From Planctomycetota bacterium (GTDB lineage Bacteria > Planctomycetota > GCA-2746535): 64,000 bases of DNA. Every line of letters begins with the position of its first letter. Positions within the stretch are counted from its first letter, which is position 1. This document shows, one piece after another, positions 8,945 to 17,596 of the stretch. The notes under the pieces are model-generated. The model worked only from the letters and a program-made list of their open reading frames with translations, was not told where the DNA came from and made no database searches. The stretch lies in NCBI GenBank assembly GCA_002746535.1, contig NVWA01000016.1, positions 64,001-128,000 on the forward strand. The letters run 5' to 3'. A program made the translations under genes and the position numbers.

Positions 8945-11900
8945 TTAAGCCAAGGAATCTAAGTGGCCATCACTATTGATACCTTTAATGGCATTTGAAG
9001 GTTTGTCAGGAATTTGCGACGAAGCACTGTTAAGAAAAATTAATTGAGAATGAAAGGGGATTTCTTTAAGCTTCTCATCGAGCTCATCTTTATGCTCTTC
9101 TGCTAAAGATTTAAAATTATTATCTTCAAATGTTAAAAATATTTGCTTACCGTGCTCTGAAGTTACAAGTCGACCCTTAACCTCTCCCAAGGAACTGAGT
9201 TCAACTTCTATATTTACTGAATATGAATTTGTCTTACCAGCTTCTTTTGAAAAATCTTCTTGTGCAACAGAAACATTAGGTGGCTTAATCTCAACATCTG
9301 GCTGTAAACTAAAAGTTAGACTTTGAATTTGATCTCTATGTGTAGAAACTCGATCAGCAATATGTTGTATACTTAAGTTTTGTTCTAACTGCCTTGTCAA
9401 TTGATGCAACCGACGAAGCTGCTGAGTCTGATTATCATTTTCAAATCGTTTAGTTTCAAATAACTCTATCTCAGATATTAATTGCTCAATTTTTTGGGGC
9501 AAGAGCAACTCGTATGTACTAACTGGTTTTAATGCATCGAAAGGTTTTGGAAATAATGACTCTTTTGGTGGAACTAATGAAGAAAGTAAATTTTTAAATT
9601 CTTGGGTAATTTCGCCTTCTATTACTCCATTTTTTGAATGCAAAAATGATGTTAATATTTCTTCAACATTTAGATCTTCATTTGCTAATTGCGCTAATTC
9701 ATTTAATAAAAATTCTGGAGATAATTTGTTTTTAATCTTACCATTAAAATCATTTAATAATTTCTGAAATGTATCCACCTCCTTTAAAAGATTTTCCGCT
9801 CCTTCAACAGTTTGTTTTTCCAGCGAGACATTAGAGTCAAAATTTATTTTACTAATTTCATTTGAAAGAATTTTAACTAAATATTCAGGAGGATTATCCT
9901 TTATAGGTAAAAATTTATTTTGATTTTCTCGACCAATTGATTCTTCTTGGTTTTGATCTTTGTCACCCACTACTATATTTTGATTACTCATGTTCTCTTC
10001 AATATTTTTTTCAATCTTCATGGAAGCGGCTAAAGGCTTCTCTAAGTTTTCAAAAATCACCTCTTGAGTATTTTTGGTATTTAAGCTATTGTTAACAATA
10101 GATTTAGTTTCGACGATCGCGTTTTCATCCAATGGTTTTCTATTGATTGTTTCAATTGTAGGTTCGCTTATTTTTATATTCACCAGAACCTCTTTTGCTG
10201 GTATGGATTCATTGGACTTACCAGCACCCATATTGCTATTAGAATGGGTCGGAGGGGCTTCAGTTTCGACATTTGAAGGATAGGCTATTTTTGCAGCTTT
10301 ATATAAAAATTCTTTAAAATCAGGTACCTTTTTTTCGTATGAAATATTTTTTTCAATCGGTTCAGGCAATGTTTGATTTTTCTGATCCGATTCAGTTGTC
10401 GTAGTATTATTGCTACTCGGAATTTTCGCAATCGTGCCTGGCTTCTTTTCTTCGATATGCAATTCTAGATCGTTTTTTATAGGTAATTCAATAGGCTGAT
10501 TACCTTCCATTTTAAAAAACAGCTCAAAGGTTTTAATTGTATCTCGAATTAAAGTTGAAACCTTTTTGTGAATTTGAATGTGATCTTTATTTATCTCAGA
10601 TTTTTTGATTTGTTTCCCATCATCAATAAGGATATTTTTTTTCTTTTCATTAGGAGCGATCGCAGCAGAAATATTCTTATTATCACCTACTAAATGATTC
10701 TCTTTAATATTCTTCGTCTCGATATCTGAATGATTTTTTTCAAATTCAATTGTCGTCTCAATCAAATTACTTTTTTGAGTCAGCATTTGAGTTGGATTCC
10801 CTATTTCACTTTGGGTAATTTTCTTATAATTAATCAATGAGCTTGATTTTTGTTCACTAGGAATGGCTGGTTGCTTCACGTCATCTGCTTTGACAACTTT
10901 ATCTTTTTTCCCCATAAATAAATCGCTGGGCTTCAATGGCTCATCGGACTTAGCGGCTTCTGAGAACTGATTATTATCAATTTCCTCAGAATATCCTGCC
11001 TCAACTGATTTTGATGTATTAGAAATAAAATCATCCAAAAGTTGTTTAATGACTTTTTTAACATCAAAATTTAATACTTCTTTTTGTTCATTTAATTTAT
11101 TTACCCCAAACTCAAATTCACGAACTTCATTACTCTTAATTCTATTATCATGGGAATAGGCAGACTTTATTTTATCTCTAGGTAAATCATTTATTTGAAT
11201 ATATTTTTTACTGCTAGTAGCTTTTTCTGGAGATTGCTTAGAAATTCGGCTAATAATATCACTTGCTTCATTAAAGCTTTCAACTGGCTCAACACCTTTA
11301 CCAGATAAGATCTGAAAAACTTTTTTGGAAAGATCGTCTGTATAATTTGCCAATTTATTAATCTGCAAGACTGTATCAGGCTTCTCATCGCCTTTCAAAG
11401 TTTTAGCGGCTCTATTTACTTCTCTATTAATGTCATTTGTTGGTTTTTCAACGGAGCTATTTGGATCAATATTAACCAATTCGGGTAATGATATTTTTTC
11501 AGAAACGAAAGGGGTGATTTTCTTATAAGTTACAATGCTCTTATCTTCATTTTTAGTTTTTGAAAATAACGCTTTCTCTTCTATTTTGGGGGACTCTTCA
11601 TTTTTCTGAGTTTCAGGCACAGCCTTTTCAAAATACTCTACAGCCTTTTTCAAAACGAAACTTAATTCTATTTCAATTGGGGTATTAGTTGATGTATCAA
11701 CCGATGTTTCAAATTCAAGTTGCTCTTCACTAACAGCTGGAAGTAATTGTTCTATTTTTTTGGCAGAAATAATAATATCAGAAAACTGCTCTTTAATTTC
11801 GCTGCTTGAGTTTTCAAGTGTAACCACTAATGCTTCGGTAACTTTATTTTCTGGCTTCGAGTCTATGTTTTCTATTATTTTGTTTTCAACATCATTTTTT

Positions 11901-12529
11901 AATGCACTAACTTGATTTAGAAACTCTGCTTTGCTTGGCTTAACTTCTGAATCAGGATGAAGATTTGCAAGAGGAATATTATGCTCAGTATGTTTTTCAG
12001 TTTCAGAAATATTGCTTTCAGATACCGTCTCCGTTATTTTTTCAAGCAATTCTTCTTTAACAGAAACAGGAATGGGCAATTGATGAATTTCCGTTTTAAT
12101 TTCCTGAATTAATTTCTCAGCTGGCAAATCATTTGTCTGTTGAATTATACTACTAGCTGTTTTAGAATCTGATATTAAAGAAAGAATCTCAATAGCCTCG
12201 TCTCTGGTTATAACATTACTCTCAGGCTTCTGATTGTTTTCGGGGACTTCATTTTCAATGGAAAGAATTAATTCAATATTTTCCTTTGTTGGCACTACAT
12301 CTTTTTTTATTAATTCATTAACGACCTTGATTGATTCTTCGGTAATTTCAACATCTAACTCTTTTAAAATATGCTTACTCTCAACATTAGATTCTATAGA
12401 ATCTTCATTGATAATGTTTTCAGCTTTTGCGTCAATTGATTCAGGGTTTTTTTTTGAATTAGATTTGGATTTATCGGGATCTTGAAGATTTATTTGCTTC
12501 TTTATTTCAATAGAAAATCCATCATTCAT
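8945..12529 (-). CDS. Large disordered protein with FliK-like C-terminal domain
   Basis: The protein has 1194 residues. The first 900 or so are rich in Lys, Glu, Asn and Ser with no fold I recognise and look largely disordered. The last 120 resemble the C-terminal hook-length-control domain of FliK: VNIEVELSSLGEVKGRLV is the 'L-x-P-x-x-L-G-x-V' strand, followed by a helix with LAEEHKDELDEKLKEI. FliK measures hook length and switches the flagellar export gate, and its N-terminus is always low-complexity. At nearly 1200 residues this one is two to three times the usual size. The SwrB-like gene upstream, overlapping by 8 bases, supports a flagellar or export-gate role, but no other flagellar gene is in the window. 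The family call rests on the C-terminus only. Confidence 0.5.
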   Translation of the reverse strand: MNDGFSIEIKKQINLQDPDKSKSNSKKNPESIDAKAENIINEDSIESNVESKHILKELDVEITEESIKVVNELIKKDVVPTKENIELILSIENEVPENNQKPESNVITRDEAIEILSLISDSKTASSIIQQTNDLPAEKLIQEIKTEIHQLPIPVSVKEELLEKITETVSESNISETEKHTEHNIPLANLHPDSEVKPSKAEFLNQVSALKNDVENKIIENIDSKPENKVTEALVVTLENSSSEIKEQFSDIIISAKKIEQLLPAVSEEQLEFETSVDTSTNTPIEIELSFVLKKAVEYFEKAVPETQKNEESPKIEEKALFSKTKNEDKSIVTYKKITPFVSEKISLPELVNIDPNSSVEKPTNDINREVNRAAKTLKGDEKPDTVLQINKLANYTDDLSKKVFQILSGKGVEPVESFNEASDIISRISKQSPEKATSSKKYIQINDLPRDKIKSAYSHDNRIKSNEVREFEFGVNKLNEQKEVLNFDVKKVIKQLLDDFISNTSKSVEAGYSEEIDNNQFSEAAKSDEPLKPSDLFMGKKDKVVKADDVKQPAIPSEQKSSSLINYKKITQSEIGNPTQMLTQKSNLIETTIEFEKNHSDIETKNIKENHLVGDNKNISAAIAPNEKKKNILIDDGKQIKKSEINKDHIQIHKKVSTLIRDTIKTFELFFKMEGNQPIELPIKNDLELHIEEKKPGTIAKIPSSNNTTTTESDQKNQTLPEPIEKNISYEKKVPDFKEFLYKAAKIAYPSNVETEAPPTHSNSNMGAGKSNESIPAKEVLVNIKISEPTIETINRKPLDENAIVETKSIVNNSLNTKNTQEVIFENLEKPLAASMKIEKNIEENMSNQNIVVGDKDQNQEESIGRENQNKFLPIKDNPPEYLVKILSNEISKINFDSNVSLEKQTVEGAENLLKEVDTFQKLLNDFNGKIKNKLSPEFLLNELAQLANEDLNVEEILTSFLHSKNGVIEGEITQEFKNLLSSLVPPKESLFPKPFDALKPVSTYELLLPQKIEQLISEIELFETKRFENDNQTQQLRRLHQLTRQLEQNLSIQHIADRVSTHRDQIQSLTFSLQPDVEIKPPNVSVAQEDFSKEAGKTNSYSVNIEVELSSLGEVKGRLVTSEHGKQIFLTFEDNNFKSLAEEHKDELDEKLKEIPFHSQLIFLNSASSQIPDKPSNAIKGINSDGHLDSLA

Positions 12530-13016
12530 CTTGTTTCTTTTTTATTAAACTGGTTATAAGTTTAACTTCACCTTCTAGCATTTTCAGATGAGAAGCAATT
12601 TCTTTTGAACTCAAACCCGCAGTAAACAGTTCATTTACCTTTTGGTATATTTCAGCTTGAGTAGGGTTATTTAAAGGGATATTTTTATTATAAATACCCT
12701 TCTCACCCTCAGTAATTTCACGCCCCTCAACATGAACTCTATTAAGCTTTTTATCGGCTTCTTCCACCAATATGTTTAAGGCTGATATTCTATTTCCCAT
12801 ACGAGCGCCAAATTCTCGCTCTAATTCATGAAATTTGATGTCCATTTGATCTTCAAATTTGCGCATTACCAATTCTTCTCTTTTAGTTAACTTTAAAGCT
12901 TGAGTAGTGGAAGCTTCAGGACTATTAGGTCTTCTCTTATAGCGAATATAAAACAGCATATAAATTACAAATATGAAATTAACTATTGGAAGAATCCAAC
13001 CTTTGACTTCATCCAT
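12522..13016 (-). CDS. SwrB/DUF6115/DUF2802-like single-pass membrane protein
   Basis: A 164-residue protein. One N-terminal membrane helix (ILPIVNFIFVIYMLFYI, about residues 8-24) is followed by a charged, probably coiled segment. A small helix-turn-helix-like tail ends it (YQKVNELFTAGLSSKEIASHL, then GEVKLI). That layout is shared by the Bacillus SwrB and the DUF6115/DUF2802 proteins found in flagellar gene clusters, where SwrB helps activate the flagellar export apparatus. The 8-base overlap with the FliK-like gene fits this. The match is by layout and the tail motif, not by strong identity. Confidence 0.55.
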   Translation of the reverse strand: MDEVKGWILPIVNFIFVIYMLFYIRYKRRPNSPEASTTQALKLTKREELVMRKFEDQMDIKFHELEREFGARMGNRISALNILVEEADKKLNRVHVEGREITEGEKGIYNKNIPLNNPTQAEIYQKVNELFTAGLSSKEIASHLKMLEGEVKLITSLIKKKQDE

Positions 13017-13018
13017 AA

Positions 13019-13573
13019 TTAGACCTTCGGCGACAAAAGGGTTACTTCACTGACACCAAATTCTCTTTGGTTAACAACTTCAAAACCATCAACATCTTCA
13101 AAGAGTCTTTTGGGATGTCTAAAGACAATGGCACCATCAACATCAATGAAAGGAAGTAGCTTTTGCATTTCTTTTTGAAGATGAGAATAGGATTTTTTAA
13201 CCAATGGAAAAGGAGGATCGTAGAAAACTATTTTATATTTTTCATTTGAAAGATTTTTTAAAAACTCAGAAACAGAGCTATTAATTACAGACGTATTTTT
13301 AACAAGATTAGTTTTTTCTAAGTTCTTATTAATCACTTCAACACAATCAGGATCCGCATCCACAAAATCACATTGAGTGGCTCCACGGCTTAATGCTTCA
13401 ATACCCATTGATCCTGTGCCAGAATATAAATCCGCCACAGGCTCTCCAATAAAAAATGGTTGGATCATATCAAAAAGTGATGTTTTAATTCTAGACGTAA
13501 TCGGTCTTGTGGTACTTTTATTAACATCAAATAATCGTAAACCACGTGCTGACCCAGAAACAACTTTAAGCAT
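13019..13573 (-). CDS. rsmD: 16S rRNA (guanine-966-N2)-methyltransferase
   Basis: RsmD methylates G966 of 16S rRNA using S-adenosylmethionine. The family landmarks are in order: KVVSGSARGLRL at the N-terminus, TRPITSRIKTSLFD, the SAM loop DLYSGTGSMGIEALSRGA and the catalytic DPPF. The track opens at a TTG (13585), but the ATG at 13573 (MLKVVSG) gives the normal family N-terminus and 184 residues. The AGGAG ribosome site lies within the end of rpoN at a rather long spacing of 14 bases. The genes are packed tightly: rpoN ends nearby and the SwrB-like gene starts two bases after the stop. Confidence 0.92.
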   Translation of the reverse strand: MLKVVSGSARGLRLFDVNKSTTRPITSRIKTSLFDMIQPFFIGEPVADLYSGTGSMGIEALSRGATQCDFVDADPDCVEVINKNLEKTNLVKNTSVINSSVSEFLKNLSNEKYKIVFYDPPFPLVKKSYSHLQKEMQKLLPFIDVDGAIVFRHPKRLFEDVDGFEVVNQREFGVSEVTLLSPKV

Positions 13574-13581
13574 TTTGAAAA

Positions 13582-15021
13582 TCAATGCTCCTTACGTTTA
13601 ATTGAAGATGGTACCCCAAGTTGTTCGCGATATTTAGTGACAGTTCGCCTGGCAAGTTTTAATTCATCTCTTTTTAAAATCTCTACTATAGCTTGATCAC
13701 TTAATGGTTTCTTTTTATTTTCACCATCTATAATATCTTGAATCTTCTGTAGAACACTTTGAGTAGTTGTGCTTCCATCCTCACTACCACTACTATTAAC
13801 AAAAAAGTATTTAAGCGGATAAGTTCCTAACGGGGATTCTAAATATTTATTCGCTACTGTTCGGCATATCGTGGATACATGCATACCAACTTTATCGGCA
13901 ACTTCCTGCATCATCAATGGTTTTAAACCAGAAACGCCTTCTACAAAAAAATCTTTTTGGGTTCTTAATAATTCAGTAGATATTTTATATAACGTTTCTT
14001 TTCTCTTACTAATTGATTCAATTATTTTTTGGGCATTGCTAACTTTTTCTTTAATGTATTTTTTAGACTGAGGGTCAACACTTTGATCTAATAGCTCCAT
14101 ATAATAAGAACTAATTCCAAGTCTAGGAATCCCTTCATTTGAAATCTTCAAAATCAACTCACCCTCAACTTCTTCAATAATAACATCAGGCTTAATAATG
14201 TCAGCGGATGCAATAGAATATGCCGCCCCCGGTTTTGGATTCAAATGTTTTAAGAGTTTCATTAAGTCCTTCAACTCTGTAATCGTCATATCCAAACCTT
14301 TTGCAACCTTGGGCAATCTATTCTGAACGACATCGTGGAAATATTCTTTAATAAGTTTTTCAAGAAGAGGTAATTGCATTTCTTTCAATTTTAGCTGCAA
14401 CAACAACGAATCTTGCAAACCAAAAGCTCCGATTCCATCAGGCTCTAATGATTGCATAATATCAACGGCACCATGCCATTCTTCTGCAGAAGCTTCAATT
14501 GGATTATTCTCAACAATTTCCTCAAAGGATTCCTTAAAGAAACCTTCGGCTGATAAGCGATAAGCCAAATGCTCTACTAACATCTTTTCTCTATCACTCA
14601 TATCTAAAAATGTTAATTGATTAATAACATGATCTACGAGCGTACCTGTTATCTCAGCAGTATTCTCAATTGCATCCATTTTAGAAAACTTATCATCATT
14701 TTGATTTCCATAACTTAATTGTTGCTCTTCATCAAAATTACTATCAAGCTGGCTGGGTTTTTCAAAGTTCTCAAACGTTTCTGTATTTGCTATGGATTCT
14801 ATATCTGTGGTAAGTTTTTCAGAATCTGGTTTATCGTGAACAATTTCAGCTGCTGGTTCTTCAATTTCCAACACAGGGTTCTCAACTAATTCTTTATCTA
14901 TTTGGGCATTTAATTCCACAATCGGCATTTGCAACAAATCCAACCCATGAATCATTTGGGCTGTTAATTGCATTCTCTGCTGAAGAGATTGTGTTTGATT
15001 AAGACCTAAAGAAAAATCCAT
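13582..15021 (-). CDS. rpoN: RNA polymerase sigma-54 factor
   Basis: Sigma-54 directs RNA polymerase to -24/-12 promoters that need an AAA+ activator. Region I is the Gln/Leu-rich start (SLGLNQTQSLQQRMQLTAQM). An acidic region II follows, then the core- and DNA-binding parts, and the RpoN box appears near the end as ARRTVTKYREQLGVPSS. The ATG at 15021 (MDFSLG) is the correct start, giving 479 residues; the track adds 16 residues that do not belong. It is the first gene of the rpoN-rsmD-SwrB-like-FliK-like operon. I found no clear -24/-12 promoter or sigma-54 activator in the window, so its targets lie elsewhere. Confidence 0.95.
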   Translation of the reverse strand: MDFSLGLNQTQSLQQRMQLTAQMIHGLDLLQMPIVELNAQIDKELVENPVLEIEEPAAEIVHDKPDSEKLTTDIESIANTETFENFEKPSQLDSNFDEEQQLSYGNQNDDKFSKMDAIENTAEITGTLVDHVINQLTFLDMSDREKMLVEHLAYRLSAEGFFKESFEEIVENNPIEASAEEWHGAVDIMQSLEPDGIGAFGLQDSLLLQLKLKEMQLPLLEKLIKEYFHDVVQNRLPKVAKGLDMTITELKDLMKLLKHLNPKPGAAYSIASADIIKPDVIIEEVEGELILKISNEGIPRLGISSYYMELLDQSVDPQSKKYIKEKVSNAQKIIESISKRKETLYKISTELLRTQKDFFVEGVSGLKPLMMQEVADKVGMHVSTICRTVANKYLESPLGTYPLKYFFVNSSGSEDGSTTTQSVLQKIQDIIDGENKKKPLSDQAIVEILKRDELKLARRTVTKYREQLGVPSSIKRKEH

Positions 15022-15071
15022 AAACTTTACTTTTAAATCAAAATGAATTATGACGAGTGTATTTAGCAATT

Positions 15072-15100
15072 ATTGTACCGCTAAAACAAGCAACTTACAA
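15072..15100 (-). promoter_or_regulatory. Sigma70 promoter of rpoN operon
   Basis: Minus strand TTGTAA, 17 bases, TACAAT (4 of 6 and 5 of 6), about 50 bases before the rpoN ATG at 15021. Placing it here also supports the shorter rpoN start. Confidence 0.55.
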
Positions 15101-15280
15101 CTCAAAAGAAATAAAAGCTAATAATTTAAATTAACAGGTATGTGTAGCAAATCAAAAAATCAAAAAATTTTCATAAACGTAAAAAATATAATGCAAAATA
15201 GAACATTCAAGCAAACATTTGTTTACAAGTAAATAAAAGAAAAATACATTTTAAAAAATAGAATTATGATCCTTGATAGA

Positions 15281-16042
15281 TCAAAAAAGGTCTTGAGAAT
15301 TTTCCTTCTCTTTAATTTCTTGGTACTTTCGAACAACACTCTTCATATCTTGCCAAACACCTTTTTTGACAGAAGGCTTTGAAATAATTTCATCTAAATC
15401 ATAAGTGGATATTAATGGTGTACCCAAATAACTTTCCCAGTTTTCTCGCTTAGTATGAATTTTCGGCTCTTCGTTCATTAAGGCTTTATAAGCAATCGGT
15501 CCTAAAGTTACAATTATCCTTGGCTCAACAATCTCTATTTGTTTTGTTAAATAAGGTAGACACGCTTTTATTTCTTCTGTTCTTGGCTCTGTACCTTTTG
15601 GTGGATGACATTTTAATACCGTCGTAATAAAAAATTCCGAAAGTTTTGTTTTCATTGCACGTATAATTCTATTTAATAAATCACCCTTGTTATCACCATA
15701 AATAATTTCAGTAAAATCATCCATCTCAGAAGGGTAACCACCTATAAACATAATGCTTGCTTTTGAATCACCTCTACCAAAGACCACATGCTTTCGGGTA
15801 TAAAACAATGGACACTTCTGACAACTCTTAGCATAATCTCTTAACTCACATAACTGCTTGGCTTTATCATTCATTCGCAATGGAGATACTTGAGATTTTT
15901 CTAGATCTTCAAGAGATATTAACTCTTCTTGAATAGTAAAGGGCATATCTTCCAAGTGAGTATCAAAAGAACTCACGCCTACATTTTCAAAATATTGCAT
16001 ATGCTTTAATACATCTTTTAAGATTTTGTCATGTGATGTCAT
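15281..16042 (-). CDS. Family-4-like uracil-DNA glycosylase with altered catalytic motifs
   Basis: The protein has 253 residues from the ATG at 16042, which is fixed by a strong AGGAGG eight bases upstream; the track start at 16147 is wrong. The iron-sulfur cysteines of family-4 glycosylases are complete: C74 and C77 (CQKC), then C145 and C161 separated by 15 residues. The core (VVFGRGDSKASIMFIGG, TTVLKCHPPKGTEP, IIVTLG) is clearly of this family. The two catalytic motifs are altered, though: the usual GEAPG is GGYPS and the usual HP loop reads TYDLDEII. It may recognise another lesion or act only as a binding protein. A 90-residue N-terminal extension is unassigned. It stands alone behind a palindromic site. 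Confidence 0.75.
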   Translation of the reverse strand: MTSHDKILKDVLKHMQYFENVGVSSFDTHLEDMPFTIQEELISLEDLEKSQVSPLRMNDKAKQLCELRDYAKSCQKCPLFYTRKHVVFGRGDSKASIMFIGGYPSEMDDFTEIIYGDNKGDLLNRIIRAMKTKLSEFFITTVLKCHPPKGTEPRTEEIKACLPYLTKQIEIVEPRIIVTLGPIAYKALMNEEPKIHTKRENWESYLGTPLISTYDLDEIISKPSVKKGVWQDMKSVVRKYQEIKEKENSQDLF

Positions 16043-16071
16043 GATTTTAACCTCCTCGGAAATTCCTGATA

Positions 16072-16088
16072 ATGGTATAATATACCAT
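16072..16088. promoter_or_regulatory. 17-bp perfect palindrome in the UDG-like promoter region
   Basis: ATGGTATA-A-TATACCAT lies 30 bases before the start codon, where a -10 element would be expected (TATATT or TATTAT on the minus strand). A repressor bound here would block the gene. The regulator is unknown. Confidence 0.5.
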
Positions 16089-16229
16089 ATATTGTGGTAT
16101 TTCAAATTTAAAGCACAATTTACGCTTGGTGAAGGAGAAAAAGACATCTTGAAAACTATCGGGCAAATTATTGTAAAATAGTAAATAGAATTCTCTTATA
16201 GACAAATATTTACTTCGATAAATAAAAAG

Positions 16230-16261
16230 ATGGCCCATGGCTTTCAAAAAAACTAGGCCAT
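16230..16261 (-). terminator. Terminator after the amidohydrolase pseudogene
   Basis: Minus strand ATGGCC ... GGCCAT with a 20-base loop, followed by CTTTTTATTT. The stem is short, but its place just after the pseudogene and before the UDG promoter fits. Confidence 0.5.
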
Positions 16262-16286
16262 TTTAGATAAGGCTCCTACCATATCA

Positions 16287-17366
16287 TCAATGAATTTTAT
16301 AAATTTCAATTACGTTTAAATAACTAAATTTATTTTTTATTTTCGTGGACAGTAAATCTAAAAGAAAAAAAGTTTTCTGTGCTCTATCTGGTAAAGATAA
16401 ACTAAATTCTGGCGCTTGATAAAACTGATCACTTCCTAAAATAAACCGACTCGGATATTTTTTGAAGACAGCCAACCATTCGGTGCTTAATGTTCCATCA
16501 GCTTCTATCATTCTATTCTGTATTGCTGTTTCCGTTATTTTAATTGAATGATAAAGATTAGAATGATCTCCCAATAATTTATCACAAAGAGTACTTATTT
16601 TATTGCCCATCACAACCCAACCTGTATGAGCCCAAAATATTTTTGCACTTTTACTATGATCAAGTAATCTTTCAAGTAAGGTGATATTCTCTTTCATCTA
16701 TGTAGGATTTGACGGATTAGATGCAAATTGAGTAGGGGTCGCAATCTCTTCCGTAACGGCCTCCATATGCAAATCTGTGGGCAAATTGTTTTCGCCTGCA
16801 ATGTCAGCGAGCTTCTTAAATAAAAAATGATTTGGAGGCAAATGTACATAAGGTTCTGTCCCACCAATAATAATATGTTCCGCTGCTAATTCACCAAAGC
16901 CGACAATCCCTTTATTTATTAATTCGAGTGCTTTCTCCTCAAATTCCTCTTCTGTTACAACGCCACCATTGACTGACTTTTGAATCAGAACATTCAATGT
17001 TCCCCCCACCACCTACAACATAAAAACGATCAGAATAAGTATTATATACAGTTAGCAAGGGATCGACCTCATAGGTATGATCCCAATTTTCAGGAAATGG
17101 AGTAGGCATTATTATGGACCGCTTAATTCCCAATGTATCCATTTTTAAAATAACTGCGTCCGCCGCACCCAAATAATTTTTAGTGCTTCCAACAATACCT
17201 GAAAGATGAACATGCGTATCAGACCAATGGTTTCATACTTACTTGTATCAACTGTTGTTTCACTTATTGTACTACTAGAGGTACTATCATTAGTACCTTC
17301 GTTAACAGATAAAGAAGAACTACAATCACAAACACCAAGAAAAAAAAGGCCAATAAAACGAGCCAT
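16287..17366 (-). pseudogene. Amidohydrolase-family lipoprotein gene, broken
   Basis: Four track fragments in a row are one damaged gene. It opens with a lipoprotein-like signal (MARFIGLFFLGVCDC), then needs a frameshift at about 17225 to reach SDTHVHLSG, the metal-binding HxH of amidohydrolase-2 proteins. That frame gives GIKRSIIMPTPFPENW. A second frameshift near 17007, in a G/C run, leads to GIVGFGELAAEH and LPTDLHMEAV. An in-frame TAG (16698-16700) then cuts the last 136 residues, which hold FWAHTGW and FILGSDQFY, the late metal-site motifs. All the motifs are in order, so the original was a complete secreted metal-dependent hydrolase. Two shifts plus a stop make it a true pseudogene unless the sequence has errors. 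Confidence 0.85.
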
Positions 17367-17511
17367 TTAATAGAACAGACTTTCAAAATTATTTTTAGCA
17401 ACAAGCGCACCTCATTTCAATTAATCACCCGAATCAATGCAGCATATCCTTAGTAATACCGCGGTTTAATTAAATTTCATTTAGAAAACTACAGCCAACT
17501 TATAATTTATT

Positions 17512-17557
17512 ATGCATATTACGCATTGTTTATTAATTAATAATGCATATTATGCAT
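17512..17557. promoter_or_regulatory. Paired palindromic operators upstream of iclR
   Basis: ATGCATATTACGCAT (17512-17526) and ATGCATATTATGCAT (17543-17557) differ at one base. Each is a dyad around a central T/A, and their centres are 31 bp apart, about three helical turns, so they face the same side. The perfect palindrome TTATTAATTAATAA sits between them. The second site ends 39 bases before the IclR start. This is the layout expected for autoregulation by the IclR dimer-of-dimers. Confidence 0.65.
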
Positions 17558-17596
17558 TATTATGATTTAACTTCAATTTGATAAGTAGAGATAATT

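Noticed and set aside
8945-12529. Needle-length protein of a type III secretion system instead of FliK
   Set aside because: Possible in principle, but no other secretion gene is near and the SwrB-like partner favours a flagellar-type role.
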